Shown here: positions 44,148-54,944 of the stretch, piece by piece
Position numbering within the stretch: the stretch's first letter is position 1
Layout: every line of letters starts with the position of its first letter
NCBI RefSeq assembly: GCF_047948215.1
Contig: NC_134465.1
Location: 45,966,946-46,030,945 of the forward strand
DNA length: 64,000 nt
Direction of reading: 5' to 3'
Source: Lycorma delicatula
Lineage: Eukaryota; Arthropoda; Insecta; Hemiptera; Fulgoridae
Translations under genes and position numbers: made by a program
The notes under the pieces: generated by a model
The model's database searches: none
The model's input: only the letters and a program-made list of their open reading frames with translations
Told to the model about the DNA's origin: nothing

Positions 44148-44592
44148 TAGGCACTAGTTGACCCGGCAATGATTTGTCATTGATAAATTTGAGTATAAAT
44201 AGATTAAATTAACACAAATGAAATTTTAATATGGAAAAAAAAATTTAAAAAAAACTATAAAAACTGAAAATGATGGAACTTCGCAAAATTTAACTTTTCC
44301 CTTTTCCCTTCTTCTTTTCTTCCCTTTCTCCCTATTTCTCTTTTCCATTTTTCGCAAAAAATATTTCTTTTCAGGTAAATAATATATATTCTGAATATGA
44401 GCCAAATCGGACCATAAATATAATTTTCCGAAATATCTCTACCCCAGCGCCACCTAGCGGATCCAGACTAATTCAGAAACCTTCGCGGGCGTGAGCACAA
44501 CAACTTATCAAAGTTTCATCGCAATCGGATTAACGGTTTAGGAAGGCTTAAGAGACATACAGACAAACATTCATTTTTATATATATAGATAA
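44148..44592 (+). repeat. CTAGCAGACCC repeat family, copy d
   Basis: Starts cactagttgacccggcaatg, has the polypyrimidine tract (44286-44345), only one tandem unit and the standard ending gacatacagacaaacattca tttttatatatatagat. Confidence 0.8.
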
Positions 44593-44779
44593 AAAGAATA
44601 ATACGGTTTTCTGATTATTTTTCCTCTGTTTTCTTTCGATAAAAAACCGAGTTTTAAATTTTTTTATTTAATTTTTTGGGCTTTGTAATTTTTTCAGAAT
44701 TAAATTCTTTACAAGTTTTATAACTAATTACACATTTACTAGTCATTTAACAAAGTTATTACACAACAAATCTAAAAAA

Positions 44780-45095
44780 AAAACTTGTTTTTCGACATCG
44801 AATTATGTATTTTACGTCGGATATCTTAAAAACTAAAGAAGTTACAGTTCTGGAATCTTTTTTATTCTATTTTTCTAAGCCAAATTTCATAAGAAACCTC
44901 CAACTTTACTCCTTAATTTGGGTCCAAAAATTACAATCGTTCTTTTTTTTTTTATTAGAACTGAAATCCCGGTGAAATCTTTCGCTAGACGTAGCTCAAA
45001 AACAATCAGATCTATTTTTATATGAATTTTTTAAAAAAATTATTTTTACCAATAAAACGTGTCCTGAAAGTTTCTTCGTGGGACAGAATATATTT
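44780..45095 (-). repeat. Mariner-like terminal fragment (family F-related, reverse)
   Basis: Ends (in reverse) gtcccacgaagaaactttca ggacacg, like the right terminus near 17550-17580. Inside are tctagcgaaagatttc, gacccaaattaaggagtaaa and gatatccgacgtaaaa. Confidence 0.5.
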
Positions 45096-45099
45096 GATC

Positions 45100-45724
45100 C
45101 TTTCCTACCAGGTCGATTTTAACTAAACATTTTTTTTGTACCCCCTGTGGGGAACTGTTGTAATTACCGTTTCCTTGATAATAATATGATTTTATAGAAA
45201 TACGACTTTTTCTATAAATTTATTCGAATATTCTTGTTTTTTTATAACCGGTATATGTAAAAAAAAATTCAATCTGAAGTTTATCGAGTAAAGCCGAATC
45301 TTCAAGGAATAAAATCGACTACAAACAAAAAGAAAATACTATAATTTTAATAAATAAAATTAGAATTAAGAAGAGTTTAATTATATATAAAGTTATTTGT
45401 ACTTATAATAAATATTAAATACAATGACCTTCATTAATCAACTAGGAAACAATAATAATTTGTTATTAAAACAAATTATTTACTTAATGTTATTATTTAT
45501 GTAATGCACTTTGTTATGTGTAAAGGTTACAACGTGAAAGATTACAATGCAGCTACAGTATGTCTTTAAAAAAATAAAGAGAGAAAGTAATTAAGAAAAA
45601 AATTCTTCGTAAAAAATTTATTTAAAAATATATATTATAAAGAAATAAATATTCTATTAAAAATATAAATGTGTAATTTATACAAATTTTATTAATTTTT
45701 TATACATAATAAATTTTAAATAAA
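45100..45724. other. AT-rich sequence, nothing recognised
   Basis: AT-rich; no frame or shared repeat seen. Confidence 0.5.
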
Positions 45725-45726
45725 TA

Positions 45727-47293
45727 CCGTGTGCCCGAGAATTACCTGAACAACTTTGATACTGAATAAATAATTTCTTTTTTAAGATATAAAAACGAGT
45801 TTTATGAAATTAGAAACATTAAAACTGAGGGTTTTTTTACCTGTAATCAAAGATATTCAATGCGTGCATCATTAGTAAACCATAATATATCCAAACGATA
45901 ATCAATTTCGTGCCGTGTTGGATATGTAACATATCCATATCTATGAGTTCGAATGCGTTAACACCTTAAGGTCATTAATATTCACTACACGAGTTTTATA
46001 TACATTATCATTCTTGATGAAACCGGATAGAAAAAAGTCACAAGGAATTATATCCGGTGATCAAGATGGGCCAAGAGATCGTTTCCATCATGTGCAATCC
46101 AGCGATTTGGAAATTGTTGAAGGATTAACGCGCTAATAAACCCAACGTGCTGCTACCTGTTGGAATATGATATTTGGTTCGAATTCTTCAAGCTGATGGT
46201 AAACAAACTGTTCTACCAAGTCCAGATAGATATTCGCGTTAACTTTCGTTTTCGCAAAGGAAAATGTTTCAATCACACGATCGTGGAACATTAATTTTTG
46301 GGTTATCTCTAATACGGTCAAATGTAACATGCGGGTTCTCTTACTCCCATATTCGAACGTTCGTAATTTTCACTTTTCCAGACACGTGAAATGTAATCTT
46401 CTATGAGAAAATGACTTTTTTAAGGTAATATAATTTTCAATTCTTTCAATCATTTCCTCAACGAATTTCTTTCTACCAGTATAATCGTTTGATGTATGTA
46501 CTGCAATATTTGTAATTTCGAAGGAAGCACTTTTAATCGTATCTTCAAAACATTGTGAACGGTAGATCGCGGTAGATTAAACTCGCTCATTGCACTCAGA
46601 GTCGACTTTCTAGGGCTGCGAACAAAAGACTGACGAATGATTTTCATTTTTTCATTTGATGTTCTACGCTGCCTGCACCCTTCTTATATTCAACGATGTC
46701 AGTTTCTTTAAATTTATCACACCGTGGAACAATTACTTGTTTTAGAGAGTAGTTCTAACTTATATAGATTTCTTACATTTCTTCTAACTTGTATGTCCGA
46801 TTATGTTTCAATAAATTACTCTAGACATTGTGCTTTCATCTGTGGATTCACGGCAACTGACAGCGTTATCTAGTATTTGCCGAAGGAAATTTACCTGTTA
46901 AAGAAAGTCCTTACATTCATTTACAGGACTATTACTTTTTTCTTATAAGAAAACAAAGTTAAGATAATTCTTGGACACCCACCAGGTTGGTCTAGTGGTG
47001 AACCCTTCTTCCCAGATCAGCTCATTTGGAAGTCGAGAGTTCCAGCGTTCATGTTCTAGTAAAGGCAGTTATTTTTACGGATTTGAATACTAAGTCATGG
47101 ATACCGGTGTTCTTTGGTGGTTGGGTTTCAATTAACTATACATCTCAAGAATGGTCGAACTAAGACTGGTCAAGACTATACTTCATTTACACTCATACAT
47201 ATCATCCTCTGAAGTAATTCCTGAACGGGAATTCCTGGAGGCTAAAGAAAAAAGAGAGAGAAAGAAAGAGAGAGATAATTCTCAGACACCCGG
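45727..47293 (-). mobile_element. Mariner-like transposon with both ends, SINE in one terminal repeat
   Basis: Termini ccgtgtgcccgagaattacc (45727) and, in reverse at 47293, ccgggtgtctgagaattatc match and sit next to TA dinucleotides (45725-45726, 47294-47295). Without the SINE the element is about 1.26 kb. The decayed transposase reads leftwards: VPRCDKFKETDIVEYKKGAG, RQSFVRSPRKSTLSAMSEFN, LPRSTVHNVLKIRLK, VNANIYLDLVEQFVYHQLEE, FEPNIIFQQ (then the second Asp, DGAPPH in the family, is lost) and SPDIIPCDFFLSGFIK with the third Asp kept. Belongs to IS630-Tc1-mariner. Confidence 0.88.
46981..47272 (+). repeat. SINE-A copy inside a mariner terminal repeat
   Basis: Head accaggttggtctagtggtg, B-box gcgttcatgttc, tail gaggctaaagaaaaaa with GA-rich end. 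Target duplications agataattcttggacaccc (46962-46980) and agataattctcagacaccc (47273-47291), 17 of 19 identical, lie within the mariner's terminal repeat. Confidence 0.92.
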
Positions 47294-47999
47294 TATTTCT
47301 GATACCTAACTTTATTTGTTCAAAAATTAAAAAAATACAAATGACAACAGCGAAAAACTGTTTAATAGAATACATTTAAACTGTTTGATGTTCAACTTGG
47401 CATCACTGACGTAAAAAATAGTTGTTCAAAAAGAAATATTCATCATTAGAACAAAATGTCAGCACTGCTTGAAACGTGAATCATAGAAAGAACAGAAAAC
47501 AGTATTCGGATTTTTATTTCCTGAAGGTGTAAAACCAATTGAAATTGAATCGCGTAAATTAAAACATTATATTAAACAGTTTATTATGTGTAAAAAGGAT
47601 CAAAGAGTTTAAATCGGACAGAACAAGAGTCACCGATTTTCATGGTAGCAGAAGAACGGTGGATGTTTCGACTAACGCTTTCCAAAATCACATCAATGAT
47701 CTTAATCGCACAGTTAAGGCGCATAAAAATTTGGAAAATTTCTGAAATTTGCATTGCTTGAATCGGCGATGTCCCTGCCGATATCAACAATAAGTTGAAT
47801 TACCGAAAAATGTTTCCCTAGATTCCAAGACGGATTGTTCCGTCTCGGAAGAAAAACGTACAATAAAAAGCAAGTACTTTTGTGACGCTAGAAAATATAC
47901 TACTGAAAACCGAAGTAAAGGCGAAATATCCCGCTATAAAAAGGGGTAATTCTGTTGCATGATAATTCCCGCCCCAATATCGTTCAAAAGAGACGGGAT

Positions 48000-48917
48000 C
48001 AGTAGCGCCTCGCGTAAAGGCACTGTGGAATTACAGCACCCCCTATTTCCGCTTGATATTATGGATAACATTTAATATAATGAATCCTTTTTTTCCTTTA
48101 ATTCTTTTTTTATACTTGTACAATATATAATCCTTAAGTTTAATGTCTGTAGCCATCCCCATGTTTATGAAAAAGATACAAAAATCTTTGTGTGGAACTG
48201 TGCGATTTACAGTTCCAGCGGCGAGGTGTTTGGCTGTTGTGTGCATGCATACATAAGAAGTTGCACGCGAAGCTGCGAGGAAGATAGAGCACTGTCGCTC
48301 CCGCAGTGCCGATTCTGGCGTGCTGGTAGAAGGTATTTTTTTTTCTTACTCCGCGAGAACAAGGAATGCGTGAAGGTTCCTTGTTCGTTCCCTTTTATAA
48401 TTTGATCGGTGGAAGGAATATGAAACTGGTTTAGTTGTTTTTTCAGTAGCGATCAGAAGATGGCGGAAAGCATGGGCTCTTTGACCACCAAATCTGTTCA
48501 AAAATACGCTGGAAGGGCCAAAGAGAAGGCAATTAGTAAAAACTAATTATGTATTTGTTTTCGTGTACATAGAAATTTAAATTAAACACCATTGGACAAC
48601 AGAGTTTTTAAGAGAATATTTTATTAAGTTATTATCTAATAATACTAAAACATTTAATCTGTACTGACATTTTATTAATATTTATTCCGTTAAACCGAAT
48701 ACGGTTTAAGCACGTTGTTTTTAAAAGCCGTGTACCATATTCATGAATGTGGTAAGTGTAGAATTAGATTATTATCCTGCTTCCAGCAATTCTATTTGAT
48801 TCATTTTTTGTTCGGTTCTTTTATTTTACAGAAAACTTTAACCATGGCCTTGAAAAGGCCCGGAAAAAAAAATTCTGGAGCAGCACCCCCAAAAAATTTA
48901 GCTACGAACCGCCTCAG
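48000..48917. mobile_element. Non-autonomous hAT element, copy 2 (inverted relative to copy 1), with amphiphysin-like exon
   Basis: Ends cagtagcgcctcgcgtaaag (left) and, in reverse, ctgaggcggttcgtagc (right) correspond to copy 1 at 13569-14369. Imperfect 8-bp duplications gacgggat and aacgggac flank it. The interior matches copy 1 throughout, including ccctatttcc, ttccttgttcgttccctttt, the exon-like segment and ttctggagcagcac. No transposase. Confidence 0.82.
48447..48528 (+). pseudogene. Captured amphiphysin-like first coding exon, copy 2 (open frame)
   Basis: After gttttttcag (ending 48446) come 13 untranslated bases and an ATG at 48460. The 23 codons read MAESMGSLTTKSVQKYAGRA then KEK, ending at 48528, where ggcaattagt replaces a likely ggtaattagt donor. 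Amphiphysin/BIN1 proteins begin with this amphipathic N-helix (KSVQK-x-x-GRAKEK in flies, NVQKRLNRAQEK in mammals, as I recall), and the family's first coding exon is expected to stop about there. Read-through adds five residues and a stop. If the TTTTTTCAG is not an acceptor, TCAGT could be an insect initiator. The N-helix binds membranes, but this fragment alone lacks the BAR domain. Confidence 0.65.
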
Positions 48918-48969
48918 AACGGGACTTTAATCAAAATTCGGGTTAGGAGGTTTACAGTTTCAATCTGTT

Positions 48970-49175
48970 ACTTTTTTCTTTTTTCTGTTTAGCCTCCAGG
49001 AATCACCGTCAGGTATTCCTTCAAAGGACGAATGAGGATATGTATGAGTGTAAATGAACACTCATGCACATTCTTGCACAGTCTAAGGTTGACCATTCCT
49101 GAGATGTATGGTTAATTGAAACCCAACCACCGAAGAATACCGGTAACCACGATCTAGTATTCAAATCCTTTACCA
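48970..49175 (-). repeat. SINE-A copy, tRNA head missing
   Basis: Tail ttctgtttagcctccaggaa through cattcctgagatgtatggtt to atctagtattcaaatcc in reverse; stops before the head. Inserted in the mariner remnant. Confidence 0.8.
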
Positions 49176-49481
49176 ACATATCTTTTTTGTTCGATCTTTT
49201 CAAAATGTTTTTACGCGGCCCATCGAGTTCATTAACAATGAACGGCTCAAGGAATACGGTACAAGAATGATTCAGACATCAAGGTGAACCAATTCTTTAC
49301 TTATTGGAATAAGAAACTTAACGGAATGATGGGACAAGTGCCTACATATAGCCGGGGATTATGTTGGAAAGTAACATTGTCATTGAATAAATAATCATTT
49401 TTCTATAGTTTGTCTCTTTAATTATTAAATGACCCTAGTAATTAAGATATTACTAATATTTCATATATCTAACTTTATATA

Positions 49482-50815
49482 CAGAGTGTCCCATATAAAA
49501 CGCAACCCATCAATCACTCATCCATGAAATTTTAAACGTCAAGCTTATCCCCCTACTCGTTACTGAAATGGACTCGTCCAACATCTGAACATCGTGTGGA
49601 CGCAGTAGAACACTACCGATAGCAACAACAATGCAATCATAACGTTCAGTGTATCGCTAGAGACAAGATGGTGTTTTCAATAGATTAACGTGTTTTCATT
49701 GTTGAGTCGTACTTCAGTACGAAATCAGTGGTTGCAGTGTAGGATTTGTTTCGCCATAAGTACCCAGATAAACCAGCTCCTAACAAAACATCAGTATTAA
49801 GGTTCGTTGCAAAATTTAGAGAGACCGGTTCTGTTAATAACAAGGAACACAAAAGATCTGCGTCAGTGTTGAATACAGATACAGTCGCTGAAATCAAAGA
49901 CCGATTACTCGCCTCGCCAAATAAATCGATCAGACGTTTGGCTGCTGAAATTAATTTGTCTAAATCAACTGTTATCGGGCGACCAAACGATTACAATTAC
50001 AACCTTATCGCATTCAAACGGTTCATCGACTTCTTGAGCCTGACAAAGAAAAACAGATATAATATTGTCAACGGTTCGGTCGATTTCTACGTGAGGGAAT
50101 TAATGTTATGGATTCGTTATTTTTCACAGATGAAGCACAATTTCATTTGGATGGCTACGCAAACAGCCAAAACAGTAGAATTTGGAGTGCTGAAAATCCC
50201 CACATTTATCATGGAAAATAATTACACCCGCAGAAGTTGGGCGTGTGGTGCGCGATATCGCGAAAGAAAATAATCGATCCTATTTTTTCGAGTACACCAT
50301 TAATGCAGAACGATATCAGGATATTTTATTTCAGTTCATTGCCCGCACTCTTGGAAGAGGAAGACGGACACTGCTGGCTACAACATGGCGGTGCGACATC
50401 GCACTACGCAGGTTCAACTTCTGATTTCGTTGAGGAATTTTTTGGTAATCGTGTTATCGGTCGAGGCTTGTGGCCACCATCATCTACAATTCTACTGCGG
50501 CGGATTTTTTTCTATGGGGTTATCTCAAAGAAAAAGCCTACAGCAACAAACCACGAACACTTGAACAATTGAAAGTCAATATTGAACAAGCTGTATTAAA
50601 TATCCAGCCACAAACTTTGAAAAAAAAATTGCAAGAAACGCTGTAAAAAGAATTGAAGCTTGTATTCAAGAAGATGGCGGCCACTTCCAACATTTACTCT
50701 AAATGTAAGGTAATGGATGGTAATAATAAAAATTACATTTACATTTACACATGCTTTTTTTTATTTCAATACCTACCAATATAAGGTTGGGTTGCATTTT
50801 ATATGGGACACCATG
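49482..50815 (+). mobile_element. Mariner-like transposon, full length, both terminal repeats
   Basis: Terminal repeats cagagtgtcccatataaaac (left, after TA 49480-49481) and, in reverse, catggtgtcccatataaaa (right, before TA 50816-50817) match closely. The 1.33-kb body encodes, from about 49746, a transposase N-terminus (FRHKYPDKPAPNKTSVLRFV, SIRRLAAEINLSKSTV) and, after several shifts, MDSLFFTDEAQFHLDG (first Asp kept), LGVWCAISRKKIIDP and LEEEDGHCWLQHGG. There the second Asp of HDGA is Gly. A one-base deletion then breaks the PPRSPD box. Inactive. A second copy is at 61232-61961. Confidence 0.93.
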
Positions 50816-50819
50816 TAAA

Positions 50820-51669
50820 ATGTGTATGTGTAATATTATACGGGTATTAGAATTATAATTCTTAAGTTATTCACATCAATAAAAGATGGTGTTATTAATG
50901 CATATTTATTTTTATATTTAGAAATCTCACTCTACAATCAATTGAAATAATAATAAAATCCGTACACACGTACGACAAAACGCTCGCGCGCACGTGCACA
51001 CAGACACACATATAAACAAAATACTTACTTATGTGTATTAATAATATTTGGATGGTTACAAACAGTTATAATGTTAAGGTCAACATGTTAATTGTGTATT
51101 TAGGGCAACGAATTGTTTTTATATCTTGAAGGAAAGTAAAATATTAATTTACGTTGTATATGTTTATGTTGTTATATAATGTATATTATATTAAAATTAA
51201 CCTTCGTATTGTCCTCGGGAAAAAACTAGCTAGTTAACACATCCATGTCTTTCTACGTTTTTTTTTTGCGTGTAGTTAAGACATTAATAACAAATGTCCT
51301 ACAAGATAATATTTGTACATCATGTCTCCATTAATCATCATCTATAATCATTAATTCAATCGTGCATATATTCATTTACACTAAGAGAGAAATGACAGTT
51401 CTTTGTTAAGAATTTTAAATTTTAAATGGACGATGATTTTTTTTTTGTTAATATACGTAGATTTAAATATAAATAATTAAAATACAAATAATTGTTATGA
51501 CCTTCTAAAAAGTAATATTCTTTAATTAATTTTATTAAGTTTTGTTTTAATTTTAATTAATATAAACAAAAAATGAACTAGTTTAATAGATACATATTTG
51601 TCCCGGGAGATGTTGATAAAAAAATTAAGATTTACGAAAAAAGTTCAAAATAAATGAAAACGTTCATGC
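50820..51669. other. AT-rich sequence, nothing recognised
   Basis: No frame, repeat or structure stood out apart from a short alternating cgcgcgcacgtgcac patch near 50990. Confidence 0.5.
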
Positions 51670-51683
51670 TGGACAAATGCCCT

Positions 51684-51982
51684 TTCTTGTTTTCCTGTTT
51701 AGCCTCCGGTAACCTACCGTTTTTAGATAATTCTTCAGAGGATGAATGAGGATGATATGTATGAGTGTAGATGAAGTGTAGTCTTGTACATTCTCAGTTC
51801 GACCATTCCTGAGATGTGTGGTTAATTGAAACCCAACCACCAAAGAACACCGGTATCCACGATCTAGTATTCAAATCCATGTAAAAATAACTGGGTTTAC
51901 TAGGACTTGAACGTTGTAACTCTCGACTTCCAAATCAGCTGATTTGGGAAGACGCGTTAACCACTAGACCAACCCGGTGGGT
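51684..51982 (-). repeat. SINE-A copy with perfect 14-bp target duplication
   Basis: Complete element in reverse, head ending ccactagaccaacccggtgg gt. Duplications tggacaaatgccct at 51670-51683 and 51983-51996 are identical, marking a young insertion. The anticodon-arm palindrome ccaaatcagctgatttgg is intact. Confidence 0.95.
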
Positions 51983-52371
51983 TGGACAAATGCCCTAACT
52001 CATTTTATTTTCCCTCTGACTGGCATTTTGAGTTTTTTTTTTAATTTAAAAAGAACGGATCGAGATATTTTGATGTACATTTACCCAACAACATCTTCTA
52101 CAAAATAAATACGTTTGAACATTTTATCTTTAAAAATTCCAAAACTGTTGTATTTACATTTTTTAATCATTAATAGCTGTGTAAATATTAATTAAATCTA
52201 TTAATGTTTTATTAGATAAATCATTAAAATTTTTATTATGAACAAAATGACAATATTTGTTCAAATCTATTGATAAACAGCTGAGTTATAGCTGAAATGT
52301 TGTTGAATTGGATTGCAAAAATTACACAGCCCGACAATTTTGTGCCAGTTCTATAATTACTAATAATAATG

Positions 52372-52460
52372 ATCTTCGTAGCGGAGTGGTAGCGTCTCGG
52401 CGTTTCATCCGAAAGTCCCGGGTTAGAATGGCGTGGCATTTTTCATAATTCATTTTTGGT
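52372..52460 (+). repeat. SINE-C head
   Basis: gtagcggagtggtagcgtct (A-box), tttcatccgaaagtcccggg ttagaatgg (degenerate B-box), tggcatttttcataat. Related to 58115-58250. Confidence 0.6.
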
Positions 52461-52697
52461 TTAACACGGTCATGAAATGTCGAGATGTCCAAAAATCCGA
52501 TATGCAAAATTTGGCATACTTTCCCTTATACTGAATACTTTGTAGTTGAACAGAATAGCCTAGACAGAATAAAAAAATTAAAACTACGCAACTTTTGTTC
52601 TTTAGAAGAACCCCCGTCCATCAATTACGATTATTTATGAGAAATGAAGATTGAATAATCTCAGTAAATTATTCTAATAAAATATAAAACAAGATTT

Positions 52698-52698
<1 letters not shown>

Positions 52699-52731
<33 letters not shown>
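52699..52731. repeat. (AT)n microsatellite
   Basis: About 16 AT units. Confidence 0.95.
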
Positions 52732-52734
<3 letters not shown>

Positions 52735-53007
52735 CTAATGGGATTTATCACAATAGCAACTTAATATTTCTACGGAATAAACAAAGATAAAATAAAAACA
52801 ATAAATGAAAGAATCAACGAAGGATTATAATTCAAAATGTAGTAACAAGTTATTATTACCTATTGTTTTAAATTTAAATTGGATTTTGTACTCCGCCCGC
52901 TTTTGCTGTAAACCGTGTATATATTTATTTATAAGCAATCAGTTATTTAATAGTTATTGTGTTATTGCATAGCCGATTATGAATTACTTATTTCTAAATA
53001 TTTTCCA

Positions 53008-53120
53008 GTTTTAATTTTTAAATGTTTAAAGCAATTTTTAATTTTTAAATGCCAGACGAGTTAAATGGCATATGATGTATTACGAACTTTCTGTCGGCAT
53101 AATCTTTTTATTTAAATCAC
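53008..53120 (+). repeat. Interspersed repeat family I, copy 1
   Basis: tttttaaatg..taaagcaa, taaatgccag..gagttaaatg, atatgatgtatta and aatctttttatttaaat are shared with 56880-57000. Confidence 0.6.
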
Positions 53121-53472
53121 GAAGTTCGGTAGAATATCGCCGGTAAGAGTCCGCAGAACTGGATTGCACGGAGAAGTCAACGAACTATGTTTACAGTTCT
53201 AAACATGGCCTAACGTAAAAGTCAAATAAAAATGTAAAAAATAAAAATGAAATCATTATATTTTAGTTTAATTAGATTTATAATAAAGAATAATTTCAAA
53301 AAAATACCTCGAATTTTATTAGAAAAAGTTTTTTTCTTCCATTTGATGAACCGCGGGACTCGAATATGTCACTTTTCCCTCAAAAAGGTAGGTTTACAAA
53401 TCGCGCCGCTAGGTAGCAGTACTTGTTAGTACTAGGTAGCATACAAAAACATGATAATGTACTTGAAATAAT

Positions 53473-54240
53473 TATTATGTTGTTTTTTGTCTCGTTTTAT
53501 ATTTTATGTATTTGTTGTGACGAAGGAAGTCGGGACGAAACGTAGCGACGTCGAGGACCAGGTAGGCAGCCTCCTTGCCTAGGACACCTTGACTCGCCCG
53601 CACACAAGAGCGGCGAATTCGGGGTGCTTTCGATGATGGCACAGAGGACCCTAATGGTATGAGAGCGCGTGTTGAGGGGATGGACATGCGGCAAACCCAC
53701 CGGGTTGGTCTAGTGGTTAATGCGTCTTCCCAAATCAGCTGATTTGGAAGTCGAGAGTTACAGCGTTCAAGTCCTAGTAAAGCCAGTTATTTTTACATGG
53801 ATTTGAATACTAGATCGTGGATACCGGTGTTCTTGGGTGGTTGGGTTTCAATTAACCACACATCTCAGGAACGGTCGAACTGAGAATGTACAAGACTTAC
53901 AATTCATTTACACTCATACATATCATCCTCATTCATCCTCTGAAGAATTATCTAAACGGTAGTTACCGGAGGCTAAACAGAAAAAGAGAGGGATGGACAT
54001 GCGAAGTGTATGCCTGGAACCTAGTAGGTTAGGGCCGGGAAGAGCAGCTCTCCTGGGGAGGGGCATCTCGATTAACCAGAAGCGGAAGTCGGGCTGTTCC
54101 TATGATCCAGGGGAGACCCCGATGGAGGCTTCTGGGGGTGGGGGGGCAAGTTAAGGTGGGGCAATCTGCTGCCACGAAACTCCGGAGCGATTCAGGTAAT
54201 GCTTTAAGCATTACATCTGAAGGGAGTAACCAAAAAAAAA
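53473..54240 (+). mobile_element. GC-rich retroposon with poly(A) and 17-bp target duplication, split by a SINE
   Basis: Without the SINE it is about 455 bases, much richer in G and C than the flanks, ending aagggagtaacc plus poly(A) at 54232-54240. Duplications aatgtacttgaaataat (53456-53472 and 54241-54257) are perfect. No protein domain was recognised; a 5'-truncated LINE whose 3' UTR is retained, or a SINE-like or processed RNA copy, are alternatives. Confidence 0.8.
53691..53989 (+). repeat. SINE-A copy with 14-bp target duplication
   Basis: Full element from gcaaacccaccgggttggtc to the tail taaacagaaaaagag. Duplications gggatggacatgcg at 53677-53690 and 53990-54003 are identical, inside the retroposon. 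Confidence 0.95.
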
Positions 54241-54259
54241 AATGTACTTGAAATAATAA

Positions 54260-54944
54260 AAATTGAAAGAAAATATACTACAGCTTGTTTTAATAGAAAA
54301 TCCTCTTATGAATATGAAAGTAATGGAGATGAAACCCTTTTTTTTATAATTCCCATCGCTTCATTAAAAAAAAATAAATTTGTTTACAAGAAATTATAGC
54401 CGCTAATAAAACACAAAAAAACACGAACAGTAGGAAAGTGTTGCAAATGTGGCAAAAAAGATTTGTTACAGAAATAAATTCAATCGGTAAAATTTTTATT
54501 CTACGATTAGATCTATTTGAACTAATCGATGGAGAAATAAAAAAAGTTCATTTAATAATAATACAAAAATTGTGTTCACGGATACGATAAAAATCGAGGG
54601 TTACACTTACAAAGCAATAAGTGCAATATTACATCACGGACCTTCTATTCATGAAGATATTATACTACTTTTATTAAACAAGAAAAAAATATGACTATCG
54701 ACAAAAAAAATTGGCCGAGAAATTAAAAAAAAAAATGTATATTTGTTTGTTCTAGAAAGGCAATAAATTTTAATAATAAATCCATAAGATAATAATCAAT
54801 AATTCGTAAAAAAAAAATTAAAGAATAATCAAACAAAACGCAGCGATAACCAAAAAAATTACAATGAAATTGTTAACCGTACGATAAGAGTGTCACAGAT
54901 ATCATTTCTTCCCCTCAAAAAAAAAAACAAAAAATTCTGTAATA
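54260..54944. other. AT-rich sequence, little recognised
   Basis: Possibly the decayed 5' part of the following LINE; no clear motif. Confidence 0.35.

Larger units (their letters stand above)
47456..49440 (+). pseudogene. Mariner transposase remnant carrying a hAT and a SINE
   Basis: Pieces in order: IFISEGVKPIEI, DRTRVTDFHGS, RRIKIWKISEICIASIGDVP, INNKLNYRKMFPRF, then a large deletion, then KGVILLHDNSRPNIVQK (second Asp kept). There the hAT at 48000-48917 intrudes. RDFNQN resumes, a SINE follows (48970-49175), and the end reads WDKCLHIAGDYVGK, the mariner C-terminus. Heavily broken, so the oldest layer of this stack. Confidence 0.65.

Noticed and set aside
47584..47790. 68-codon minus-strand frame
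   Set aside because: Antisense to the mariner remnant whose motifs are on the plus strand.
53475..53700. Two minus-strand frames of 67-70 codons
   Set aside because: Antisense to the poly(A) retroposon and interrupted by its border; no recognisable motif.
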